A stretch of DNA of 64,000 nt, taken from NCBI RefSeq assembly GCF_016863635.1, contig NZ_BOPG01000048.1, forward strand, positions 175,499 through 239,498, in the 5' to 3' direction. Shown here piece after piece: positions 56,743 through 63,754 of this stretch (position 1 is its first letter; the number at the start of each line of letters is the position of its first letter). The notes under the pieces were generated by a model. It searched no databases. It was not told the origin of the DNA and saw nothing but the letters and a program-made list of their open reading frames with translations. The stretch comes from Virgisporangium aurantiacum. Its GTDB lineage: Bacteria; Actinomycetota; Actinomycetes; Mycobacteriales; Micromonosporaceae. The position numbers and the translations under genes are program-made.

Positions 56743-56991
56743 TCAGACGCCGGGCGGCGGGAGACCGCCGTCGCCGTCGACGATGGTTTCGGGCTTTCCG
56801 TCCTGGTCGATGTCGACCATGGTGACGTCGACCTTGCCGTCGCCGTCGGTGTCGAACTGGAACAGATCGGGCTTGCCATCGCCGTCGGTGTCGACCGCCC
56901 ACATGTCCGGTTTCCCGTCGTGGTTGGTGTCGGCGACGATCAGGTCGACCCGCTCGTTGCCGCGCGTCTCGACGGTCTCCTTGTCAGCCAT
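56743..56991 (-). CDS. Small DxDxDG-repeat protein (four 13-residue units)
   Basis: An 82-residue, very acidic protein with no signal peptide. Residues 21-72 are four exact 13-residue units of the form D-x-[DN]-x-D-G-K-x-[DE]-x4, each resembling a calcium-binding loop; the tail is GDGGLPPPGV. It may bind Ca2+ or other cations. Its stop lies 15 bases before the antiporter start, so it is probably in the same operon and may buffer or sense ions (inference). ATG 56991 gives MADKETVETR. Confidence 0.8.
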   Translation of the reverse strand: MADKETVETRGNERVDLIVADTNHDGKPDMWAVDTDGDGKPDLFQFDTDGDGKVDVTMVDIDQDGKPETIVDGDGGLPPPGV

Positions 56992-57072
56992 GGCAGACAA
57001 CGTATTCCGCGGACGGGGCCGTGACAATCGAGGGGCGGAATCAGTGTCGCCCCTCGATCATCGGATGCCGGT

Positions 57073-57621
57073 TCAGTGGGACGCGTACGGGTTGGACTCG
57101 GGGTCCACGTAGCGCTCCGTGTCGAGGACGCCGTCACCGTCGGTGTCGGTCACCACGACGTCGACATCGCCGTCACCGTCGGCGTCGACGGCGCGGAGGT
57201 CCTCGCGGCCGTCGAAGTCGCGGTCGACGCTCACGGTGTCGATCCGGCCGTCGCCGTCGGTGTCGCGGGCGTCGACGTCGACGAGACCGTCGTTGTTCCG
57301 GTCGAGCTGAACCTCGTCGACCCGGCCGTCGCCGTCGGTGTCGCGGTAGGCGGCGTCGGCGAGGCCGTCGTCGTTGACGTCGACGACAGCGGTGTCGAGG
57401 CGGCCGTCGCCGTCGGTGTCCTGGAAGGACCGGTCGATGTTGCCGTCGGAGTCGGCGTCGATCTCGACCGACTCGGCGTAGCCGTCGCCGTCGGCGTCGG
57501 TGGTGTAGATCGTCTGGCCGTCGGTGGTGGTGGCGACGACCGTGTTGCCGTAGTCGTCGGCCGGCTCGGTGTAGCCCGGGTCCTCGGTGGGCTCGGTGCT
57601 GGTGTCTTCGTACTCGCTCAT
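57073..57621 (-). CDS. DxDxDG-repeat protein (ten 13-residue units)
   Basis: A 182-residue acidic protein. After a Glu/Thr-rich head (1-41), residues 42-171 consist of exactly ten 13-residue repeats without a single insertion (units starting DADGDGY, DADSDGN, DTDGDGR, DVNDDGL, DTDGDGR, DRNNDGL, DTDGDGR, DRDFDGR, DADGDGD, DTDGDGV), then VDPESNPYASH. No secretion signal is visible, which is unusual for calcium-binding repeats of the thrombospondin-3/dockerin kind. It is paralogous to the 56743-56991 product and lies 81 bases upstream of it. Confidence 0.85.
   Translation of the reverse strand: MSEYEDTSTEPTEDPGYTEPADDYGNTVVATTTDGQTIYTTDADGDGYAESVEIDADSDGNIDRSFQDTDGDGRLDTAVVDVNDDGLADAAYRDTDGDGRVDEVQLDRNNDGLVDVDARDTDGDGRIDTVSVDRDFDGREDLRAVDADGDGDVDVVVTDTDGDGVLDTERYVDPESNPYASH
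57109..57498 (-). repeat. 39-bp tandem array, ten units, encoding 13-residue DxDxDG repeats
   Basis: Ten contiguous 39-bp units in frame. Alternate units are more alike (DTDGDG type versus D-x-[ND]-x-DG type), pointing to growth by duplication of a two-unit block. A related four-unit array lies at 56776-56931. Confidence 0.9.
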
Positions 57622-57714
57622 GATCGTCCTCTCGCAGTCCCCAACGTCGACGATGAAGTTACGGGCTGGAGGAAGCCGAGGTGATCCCAGAAACGTGCCA
57701 GGTGAACCCGCCGA

Positions 57715-59100
57715 TCAGTCGTGGAATTTGACCCCGTGCGCGGACAGCGCCTTGATCATGTTCCCGGACTCCTCGAAGCCGATGACCAGCACCGAGTCGG
57801 GCTTGAAGTTGGAGGTGTCGGTGGCCAGCCCGGAGAACTGGTCGACGGCGTACTCCTTGGGATCCTTGCGGACCTCGTACTTGAGCACCTTCAGGCTGCC
57901 GTCCTTGACACCGGCCGCCTTCAGCTGCTCGGCGACCTTGCTGGCGAGACCGTTGCCGTAGCTGTCGTCCCGGGCGACGATCACGATCTTCTGGGCGCCG
58001 TACCGCATGATCACGTCGGCGAGGGCCCGGGACTGGAGCGTGTCGCGGGGGGAGGTGCGGAAGAACATGCCGCCGTCGGGCTCGTCGGTGAGTTCGTCCG
58101 CCGTCGCCGACGGTGAGATCAGGACGCGCTGCGCCTGGATGACCTTCGGGATGACCGCCTTGCTGATGCCGGAGGCGGCCGCACCCACGATCACCTGGAC
58201 GCCGGCGGCGATGTGCGCGTCGACCTGCGCGGCCGCCTTGACCGGGTCGGTGCCGTCGTCGCCGTCGACGTAGACCACCGGCTGACCGAGGACGCCGCCG
58301 GCCGCGTTGATCTCGGCGATCGCCAGCTTGACGCCGGCGAAGATCGGCGGGCCGGCGATGGCCAGGTCACCCGTCTTCGGCAACAGCGCGCCGATGCGTA
58401 GCGGGGTGGTGCTGCGGGCCGAACCGTTGCGCGACGGCGGGGTCGGCTGCTCCTTGGCTTCGAGCTTCTCGTCGCCGGCGGCCACGAACTCGGTCTTCGC
58501 GTCGTCGACCAGGTTCGACCGGCCGAAGATCAGCGAACCGTAGCTGGCCGACGACGGCTCGCCGCGGTCGGTGAGCCCGCTGCGCTTCATGCTGACGCCC
58601 CGGTAGGCGATGTCCTGACCGGCTTTGACGCCGTCCATGCAGGTCTGGATCGTCAGGCACGGCGCGTCGCCCGCGTTCTTGGTGATGGTGACCGCCGTCA
58701 TGTACTTCGCGATCTGCGGGCCTTCGACGCTGCGCGCGGTCTCCGTGGCCAGCGCCGCGATCACGACCGCGTCGTATCCCTCGGCCGCGTACAGGAAGTC
58801 GTTCTTGAGCCGCGAGTCGACCCCGCGTAGCCGGGACTTGAAGTCCTCCGACAGCGGCGTGAGCGGTGACGTGCCCCGCATGCCGTTCAGCAGGCCGGCC
58901 TGGTCCTTGAACGTGTCGCCGAACGAGCTGGTCATGTTGCCGTCGGAACCGTAGAGGCGGATCGCCTCGTCGGTGTTCCGGGTGGTGGTGGGCGTTTCGT
59001 CACCGCACGCACCCACCGCCAGCAGGGCGACTGCGAGTATTGCGGCGAGGTACCGACGGGACGAGCCGTTTGACCTACGGTCTTCCGGTCGATCGGACAT
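57715..59100 (-). CDS. ABC substrate-binding lipoprotein with circularly permuted domain order
   Basis: A 461-residue protein: signal and lipobox VGAC (Cys32), then residues about 46-195, which correspond to the C-terminal part of branched-chain-type binding proteins (LYGSDGNMTSSFGD, MRGTSPLTPLSEDFKSRL, YAAEGYDAVVIAALATE, two Cys at 148 and 154, DIAYRGVS, EPSSASYGSLIFG). A Ser/Pro/Arg-rich linker (196-232) follows. Residues 233-461 are the N-terminal part (LRIGALLPKTGDLAIAGPP, VGAAASGISKAVIPKVIQAQ, VARDDSYGNGLASKVAEQL, SVLVIGFEESGNMIKALSAHG). The end GVKFHD is what normally precedes the residue-46 segment. Start ATG 59100. No transporter genes adjoin. Confidence 0.85.
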   Translation of the reverse strand: MSDRPEDRRSNGSSRRYLAAILAVALLAVGACGDETPTTTRNTDEAIRLYGSDGNMTSSFGDTFKDQAGLLNGMRGTSPLTPLSEDFKSRLRGVDSRLKNDFLYAAEGYDAVVIAALATETARSVEGPQIAKYMTAVTITKNAGDAPCLTIQTCMDGVKAGQDIAYRGVSMKRSGLTDRGEPSSASYGSLIFGRSNLVDDAKTEFVAAGDEKLEAKEQPTPPSRNGSARSTTPLRIGALLPKTGDLAIAGPPIFAGVKLAIAEINAAGGVLGQPVVYVDGDDGTDPVKAAAQVDAHIAAGVQVIVGAAASGISKAVIPKVIQAQRVLISPSATADELTDEPDGGMFFRTSPRDTLQSRALADVIMRYGAQKIVIVARDDSYGNGLASKVAEQLKAAGVKDGSLKVLKYEVRKDPKEYAVDQFSGLATDTSNFKPDSVLVIGFEESGNMIKALSAHGVKFHD

Positions 59101-59239
59101 TAATCGCTCCCTCACACGCAACCTACTGACGGTGGGAGACGATAGCTGCTCGGGTCGGTCAACAGTGAATTCGCTTCCCGTTGCCGGGGTGGCGTACGCC
59201 ATGTCCGCAGGTCAGCGGCCCTGGGTAGGGTTGGTGATC

Positions 59240-59647
59240 GTGAGCGAGAGCGTTATGTCCACCGGCACGCTGCCAGATCTGATGGGAATCACGATCACGG
59301 AGATGTCCCCTCAGCGGGTGGTCGGCACGATGCCGGTGAAGGGCAACACACAGCCGTTCGGGCTGCTCCACGGCGGTGCGTCCTGCGTACTGGCCGAGTC
59401 ACTGGGCTCACTCGGGGCGAGCGCCCACGCGGCCGAGCTCTTCGGCGGGATCGCGCTCGGTGTCGACATCAGCGCCACCCACCACCGGTCGGCCAGGTCG
59501 GGGCTCGTGACCGGTGTCGCGACCCCGCTCCACCTCGGCCGTTCGGTCGCCACGTACGAGATCGTGATCACCGACGAGGGCGGCGCCCGCATCTGCACCG
59601 CCCGCCTGACCTGCACTTTGCGCAAGATCGAAAGCAAGTCGGCTTGA
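59240..59647 (+). CDS. PaaI-type hotdog-fold thioesterase
   Basis: A 135-residue thioesterase-superfamily protein. The central LLHGGASCVLAESLGSLGA (HGG plus acidic residue) is the active-site motif, and the rest of the hotdog (RVVGTMPVKGNTQPFG; GLVTGVATPLHLGRSVATYEIVI) is intact. It hydrolyses aryl- or acyl-CoA thioesters; in actinomycetes it is often near DNA pol I. GTG 59240 has agggtt upstream; ATG 59255 is an alternative. Divergent from the permuted binding-protein gene. Confidence 0.9.
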   Translation: MSESVMSTGTLPDLMGITITEMSPQRVVGTMPVKGNTQPFGLLHGGASCVLAESLGSLGASAHAAELFGGIALGVDISATHHRSARSGLVTGVATPLHLGRSVATYEIVITDEGGARICTARLTCTLRKIESKSA

Positions 59648-59670
59648 CGCTCGGTCCTACTGTTCGGCGC

Positions 59671-60057
59671 GTGAGCGACCCACTCGAAGTACAGGCTGAC
59701 GCCGCACAGGTACTTCGATCGGCGTTCGCTGGCGACGGTGCGGGTGTCGTCGGCGCCTTCGACGCGATGGTCCACCGCGGCGGCGTCGAGGCGGCGTGCG
59801 AACTCGCCTGGGGCCTGGCGGCGAAAATGGTCGGCGACGGGCTGGCCAGGGGACCGTGGCGGCTCGAGTTTCCCGACATCGAGCAGGCCGCGTACGACGC
59901 CCGTTGGGTGGCCCGGTTCCTCAGCGCGTACGCCAACGCCGACCTCTCGACCGCGACCGCCCTGTTCCGCACCGCCCAGCTCGACGGCAAGCTCGAGCAG
60001 TGCCTCCTGATGCTGGCCGGCTCGGCGGTGGCGACGATCCGCCGCCACACCCGCTAA
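59671..60057 (+). CDS. Conserved hypothetical protein
   Basis: A 128-residue soluble alpha-helical protein (LEVQADAAQVLRSAFAGDGAGVVGAF; VEAACELAWGLAAKMVGDGL; AAYDARWVARFLSAYANAD). No family recognised. GTG 59671 is 23 bases after the thioesterase stop and may share its transcript. Tail-to-tail overlap of four bases with the lone receiver gene. Confidence 0.75.
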   Translation: MSDPLEVQADAAQVLRSAFAGDGAGVVGAFDAMVHRGGVEAACELAWGLAAKMVGDGLARGPWRLEFPDIEQAAYDARWVARFLSAYANADLSTATALFRTAQLDGKLEQCLLMLAGSAVATIRRHTR

Positions 60058-60437
60058 CGCCGGGTGCTGGCCGCCGTCAACTCGCGTTCCACCGCGTCGC
60101 GCAACTGCGCCGGCGTGAACGGCTTGTGCAGGCAGGCCGTGCCACCGGCCGCCTCGACGTCGGCGTAGGGCGGCACCAATGACCCGCTGACGATGAGCAC
60201 CGGCAGGTGGGCGGTGCGCGCGTCGTCACGCAGCTTCCGGCAGGCGTCCAGGCCGCGCAGGCGGGGCATCTCGATGTCGAGCATCACCAGGTCGAGGTCC
60301 AGATCCTCGTCGAAGGCGACGTCCAGGGCGGCCTGGCCGTCCGGCGCCAGAATGACCCGGTGCCCCGCGCCGACGAGGACCCGCTCGATCAGCCGCCGGA
60401 TGTCCGGATCGTCGTCCGCAGACAGGATCAATGCCAT
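60054..60437 (-). CDS. Single-domain response regulator (CheY-like receiver)
   Basis: A 127-residue receiver only: acidic cluster DDD (8-10), phospho-acceptor D54 in VMLDIEMPR, T/S in VLIVSGSL and K in CLHKPFTPAQL. No output domain, so it acts through protein-protein contacts or phosphotransfer. ATG 60437 follows tgggggtag; the frame extends four codons upstream. Confidence 0.92.
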   Translation of the reverse strand: MALILSADDDPDIRRLIERVLVGAGHRVILAPDGQAALDVAFDEDLDLDLVMLDIEMPRLRGLDACRKLRDDARTAHLPVLIVSGSLVPPYADVEAAGGTACLHKPFTPAQLRDAVERELTAASTRR

Positions 60438-60539
60438 GGCTACCCCCAATGCCCCATTTGTCCGAATACTACCTCATATTCGGTTATCGCCGGCAAACTC
60501 GCCCATATTTCGGCCGTTGAATAGGTCCGGAACGGCGAC

Positions 60540-60812
60540 ATGCTGCCGATCCAGCGGGGCATGAGCCTGGGACTCCTCGGTGTGGTATTGGTCGGGATGC
60601 TGGTCGTGCTGAGCATCGACCGCGGCAGCCGCGTACGCACGGTCATGACCGGGGTCGTGGGCCTGATGCTCGGCCTGGTGATCGCCGGCAGCAACGGCGT
60701 GCTGGTCGAGCCGGCCCACAACCTGGTCGACTCGGTGCGCGCCGGCCTGACGGCAGTGGGCGAACAGATCGGCGGCGCCGACCAACCCACCAAATCCGAC
60801 GCCGCCCGCTGA
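60540..60812 (+). CDS. Small two-helix membrane protein
   Basis: A 90-residue protein with two hydrophobic segments (GLLGVVLVGMLVVLSI and VMTGVVGLMLGLVIAGSNGVLV) separated by a basic loop (DRGSRVRT), and a soluble tail. No known family. The coding bias is typical of the genome, but initiation at ATG 60540 (or 60561) is not supported by an obvious ribosome-binding site. Confidence 0.55.
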   Translation: MLPIQRGMSLGLLGVVLVGMLVVLSIDRGSRVRTVMTGVVGLMLGLVIAGSNGVLVEPAHNLVDSVRAGLTAVGEQIGGADQPTKSDAAR

Positions 60813-61049
60813 GGTCGGCGTGGCTGGGTGATCTACGCGCGTTGTCCAGCCGCCATAGACCCCGCCTATGACACCTCGTGCAGTCCAAGATCCGGAATTC
60901 CGAGCTCACAAATCAGGTGAAAAGGTAGGGCCAGGTGGCCCGCGGCGATGAGAATCCGAACCCACCAGGGCGCGTATGGCGGCCTCGCCGGATCTTGGAA
61001 TCTGGTTGTCGTCATGACAGCAACAGAGTTCCAAGATCGCGGAACTCCG
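60813..61049. other. Non-coding spacer with gatcttgga-type repeats
   Basis: No credible gene. Contains tccaagatcc near 60878-60888 and the large hairpin at 60991-61038. Composition is less G/C-rich than coding sequence. An open frame on the minus strand crosses it but is explained by the antitoxin remnant and non-coding sequence. Confidence 0.5.
60991..61038. repeat. Imperfect inverted repeat with gatcttggaa / ttccaagatc ends
   Basis: Arms run gatcttggaa... to ...ttccaagatc with a few internal mismatches and centre gtcatgac. It directly follows the antitoxin remnant on the minus strand and may have been its terminator. The same 9-mer core forms the 11594-11651 hairpin. Confidence 0.75.
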
Positions 61050-61187
61050 TCAGGCGATGGCTGTGATGTCGCTACCTGGGCCAGAAGTTCCTGCTTCCCG
61101 GCCGACACCGCCTCCTCGCCGCCGGCGCGCTCGATGTATTCGGCCCGGATGTCGCTCCATCGCGAGTAACTCGTCGCGGTTGCCCTA
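61050..61187 (-). pseudogene. XRE-family antitoxin remnant with internal deletion
   Basis: On the minus strand, an N-terminal segment (YSRWSDIRAEYIERAGG, then EEAVSAGKQELLAQV) matches the start of XRE-type antitoxins. It runs directly into bases that, in another frame, read SDITAIA and a stop, the usual C-terminal end of the same family. The HTH core between them (roughly 50 residues) is missing and the junction shifts frame. The normal ATG is also lost (att-agg-gca). No toxin gene is adjacent. Non-functional. Confidence 0.65.
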
Positions 61188-61307
61188 ATGCTGGAGCGCC
61201 ACGGGGCGCATCCAGGGGTCTGCACCGCCCCGGTGAAGCGGTGGGACAGCAAAGCGGCCACCGGCGTTTCCGCTGGTGGCCGCTGCAAAGCCCGGCGAAG
61301 AGCTTTG

Positions 61308-61381
61308 TGGGCAGGGGCGGGGTCGAACCGCCGACCTTCCGCTTTTCAGGCGGACGCTCGTACCGACTGAGCTACCTGCCC
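61308..61381 (-). tRNA. tRNA-Phe (GAA)
   Basis: Complete cloverleaf on the minus strand: acceptor gggcagg/cctgccc, D arm with agctcagtcggtacgagc, anticodon loop ctgaaaa (GAA), T arm ending gcggttcgaccccgc, discriminator A. CCA not encoded. Confidence 0.95.
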
Positions 61382-61393
61382 TCTAAAACCGAG

Positions 61394-61467
61394 CGGTCCT
61401 GACGGGACTTGAACCCGCGACCTCCGCCTTGACAGGGCGGCGAGCACTCCAACTGCTCCACAGGACC
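61394..61467 (-). tRNA. tRNA-Asp (GTC)
   Basis: Minus strand: acceptor ggtcctg/caggacc, anticodon loop ctgtcaa (GTC) on stem ccgcc/ggcgg, T loop ttcaagt, discriminator G as expected for Asp. CCA not encoded. Thirteen bases upstream of tRNA-Phe on the transcript. Confidence 0.95.
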
Positions 61468-61508
61468 TTGCTTGTTCAGTTGTACAAACCCCGGTCAAAA
61501 ATAGACCG

Positions 61509-61581
61509 TACCCCCAACGGGATTCGAACCCGTGCTACCGCCTTGAAAGGGCGGCGTCCTAGGCCACTAGACGATGGGGGC
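61509..61581 (-). tRNA. tRNA-Glu (TTC)
   Basis: Minus strand: acceptor gccccca/tgggggt, D arm with gtctagtggcctaggac, anticodon loop ctttcaa (TTC) on stem ccgcc/ggcgg, T loop ttcgaat, discriminator A. First of a Glu-Asp-Phe operon conserved in actinobacteria. Confidence 0.95.
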
Positions 61582-61697
61582 CCTGTCACTCCTCACAGTC
61601 TTGCACATCGTGTGAGGTGACGACCTTGCCCTCACCCGGCCCCGCCGGAGGCCTGCAAAGCATACGGCACCCCATCTGCCCTCGCCAAACCGGTTAC

Positions 61698-62507
61698 CTA
61701 CAGGGCGGTCAGCTGGAACTTCTGCTTCAGCTCGGGCACCAGGATCTCGTACGCGGCCAGCGTGCCGGCCCGGTCGCCGCCGGCGTCGTGGGACAGGACG
61801 ATCGAACCGGCCTGCACCTTGCTCCGGACGACCTGGAGGATGTGGTCGCGCATCGGGTTGCCGGCGGGGTACTTCGCGATGTTCCAGTCCATCGGGTCGA
61901 CGTCCCAGCCGATCGAGACCATGCCGAGCGAGCCTGCGACCTTGACGGCCCGCGGGGTCCACATGCCGCCCGGGTGCCGGAAGTACTTCACCTGGGCGCC
62001 GGGCGCGGCGGCCTGGATGGCTTCCTGGGTGCGCTGGATGTCGGCGCGGATGGCGTCTTCGCTCTTGGTGCCGAGCTTGGTGTCGTGCTTCCAGGTGTGG
62101 TTGCACAGGGTGTGGCCGTCGGCCACGATGTCGCGCACCAGTTGCGGGAACTGCTGGACCTGCACGCCCACGAGGCAGAACGTCGCCTTCACGTCGTTCT
62201 TCTTCAACAGTGCCAGCATCTTCGGCGTCCAGGTCGGGTCGGGACCGTCGTCGAAGGTGAGGGCGACGCCGGTCGACTCGGTGGTGGCCCGCACGCCGGC
62301 GACGCCGGAGGCGTCGGACCGCGCCGCCACCAGCGCCGAGGTGGGCTCGCCACCGCCGGTGCCGCCGGTCGGGGCCGACGACGAAGCGGAGGCCTCAGGT
62401 GCGGCGTTCCAGGTCGTGCGCGGCTCGTCGGAGGCGTTGCAACCCGCGAGGAACGCACCGACAGCGGCGAGAGCGACGGTGATCGAGGCGATCCGGTAGC
62501 GGTTCAT
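61698..62507 (-). CDS. Polysaccharide deacetylase (NodB domain) lipoprotein
   Basis: A 269-residue carbohydrate esterase 4 protein. Lipobox FLAGC (Cys23), a Ser/Ala/Gly-rich linker to about 75, then the NodB domain: motif 1 LTFDDGPDPTWTP (catalytic and metal Asp), motif 2 HTWKH, motif 3 RHPGGMWTP, motif 4 DVDPMDWN and motif 5 LSHDAGG. It probably N-deacetylates peptidoglycan or surface polysaccharide outside the membrane. ATG 62507 gives a classic lipoprotein signal with cggag upstream. Confidence 0.93.
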   Translation of the reverse strand: MNRYRIASITVALAAVGAFLAGCNASDEPRTTWNAAPEASASSSAPTGGTGGGEPTSALVAARSDASGVAGVRATTESTGVALTFDDGPDPTWTPKMLALLKKNDVKATFCLVGVQVQQFPQLVRDIVADGHTLCNHTWKHDTKLGTKSEDAIRADIQRTQEAIQAAAPGAQVKYFRHPGGMWTPRAVKVAGSLGMVSIGWDVDPMDWNIAKYPAGNPMRDHILQVVRSKVQAGSIVLSHDAGGDRAGTLAAYEILVPELKQKFQLTAL

Positions 62508-62617
62508 TGCGTACTCCGAAAGGTGAGCCATCTTGCGAGGTGGCTCAACTAAACGAGACGCGAGGGACCTGCGGTTCAAGCGTGCCGGGCTGTGGCACAA
62601 AGCCGGGAGTGCGGCAA

Positions 62618-63754
62618 TCAGACAGCGGCGCGGAGCAACTCCACGGCCTCACCGAGCGTCTGCGGCGTCGCGACACCGGGTGGCAGCGCCTCCAGCTGCC
62701 AACCCGGGCCGGCGGCGGCGAGCAGCAGCGGACGCGTGCGGTCGCCGGACAACGCGGTCAACTGCTCGGGTGACGCGGTGCGCGGGTTGTGCGACCACAG
62801 CAGCACGGCCGCCGGACCGGTACGCCGCACCGCCGCCCGCAGGGCCGGCAGGGGTACCCGGGCGCCCAGCAACCGGCACAGGACGTCGGCCTGCGCCAGC
62901 GCGGCCGACAGCGCCTCGATCGGCAGGCTGTGCTGTTCCTCGTCGGTGCACGCCAGCAGCACCCGGCCGCGCCCGTTCCCGTGTGGCCGCGGTACGGCGC
63001 CGAGCACGTCCGACGTCACCGCCGACACCAGGTGCTCGACCTCGACGAGCCCGCCGGTGCGGCCGTGCCGTTCACCGATCGCGGCGAGCACGGGCCGCAG
63101 CACCGAGTCCCAGGCGCGCACCACGCCGAGGTGCCGCACCGCGTCGCTGGCGATCTGCCGCACCGACTCGGCGTCGAGCCGCATCGCCGCCCGTCCGAGG
63201 CCGCGGGCGGCCGGCGATGCGGGGCCAAGGGGAAGGTTGTGCCCGCCACCGTCGCGGGTGGCGGCCTCGCCGATTCCGTGGCGGCCCGCCGGGAAGGAAC
63301 GGCCCGCAGGAAAGGAACGGTCCGCCAGGCCGGAGCGGCCCGCCGGGCCGGAGCCGCCTGCCGGACCAGACCGGCCCGCCGGGCCGGAGCGGTCCGCGGG
63401 GCCGGAACCGCCCGCGAGGCCGGAACCGCCTGCCGGGCTGGAACCGCCGGCCGGGACGGTGCCGTTCGCCGGGGACGAGCCGGCGGGTGGGCGCGGGGTC
63501 AGGGCCGTCGTGATGTTCCGGGACCGCACCCAACGGGCGGCTTCGCCGGAGGGGACGCCGTCAGCGGTGAGCCGTTGCATCAGCTCGAGCCGGGCCACGT
63601 CCTCCGGGGTGTACCGGCGGTGCTTGCCCGGCTCGTGGTGGCTCGGCCCGAGGTCGTACCGCTGGTGCCAGGTGCGCAGCGTGGTGACGGCGACGCCGAG
63701 CCGCCGCGCCACCGCACCGGCGGTGAGCCCGCCGTCGCTGACGTAGTCACGCAC
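62618..63754 (-). CDS. MerR-family regulator with degenerate cobalamin-binding-like C-terminus (LitR/CarH-like)
   Basis: A 378-residue protein. HTH (8-75): LTAGAVARRLGVAVTTLRTWHQRYDLGPSHHEPGKHRRYTPEDVARL. A linker (about 90-160) holds a dozen P-A-G-x-S-G-type repeats. The C-terminal half has the helical cap and Rossmann layout of B12-dependent light sensors (VEVEHLVSAV; RVLLACTDEEQHSLPIEALSAAL; LGARVPLPALRAAV). The cobalamin motif DxHxxG is EQHSLP here and the cap Trp is not evident, so B12 binding is doubtful. GTG 63754 overlaps the idi gene stop by 8 bases, indicating coupling. Confidence 0.8.
   Translation of the reverse strand: MRDYVSDGGLTAGAVARRLGVAVTTLRTWHQRYDLGPSHHEPGKHRRYTPEDVARLELMQRLTADGVPSGEAARWVRSRNITTALTPRPPAGSSPANGTVPAGGSSPAGGSGLAGGSGPADRSGPAGRSGPAGGSGPAGRSGLADRSFPAGRSFPAGRHGIGEAATRDGGGHNLPLGPASPAARGLGRAAMRLDAESVRQIASDAVRHLGVVRAWDSVLRPVLAAIGERHGRTGGLVEVEHLVSAVTSDVLGAVPRPHGNGRGRVLLACTDEEQHSLPIEALSAALAQADVLCRLLGARVPLPALRAAVRRTGPAAVLLWSHNPRTASPEQLTALSGDRTRPLLLAAAGPGWQLEALPPGVATPQTLGEAVELLRAAV
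63291..63480 (-). repeat. In-frame P-A-G-x-S-G repeats in the MerR linker
   Basis: About a dozen degenerate 15-18-bp units coding for PAGRSG, PAGGSG, LADRS and similar hexapeptides. Slippage-prone flexible linker between DNA-binding and sensor domains. Confidence 0.8.

Noticed and set aside
55151..56902. 583-residue form of the antiporter
   Set aside because: The first 57 residues are an Arg/His-rich shadow of the DxDxDG gene in another frame; the first helix starts after 56728.
60866..61288. 140-residue open frame on the minus strand
   Set aside because: Only a short part resembles an XRE antitoxin N-terminus; the remainder reads through a hairpin and non-coding sequence. Treated as a pseudogene remnant.
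63291..63480. CRISPR or minisatellite locus
   Set aside because: Repeats are in frame within the MerR linker and have no unique spacers.
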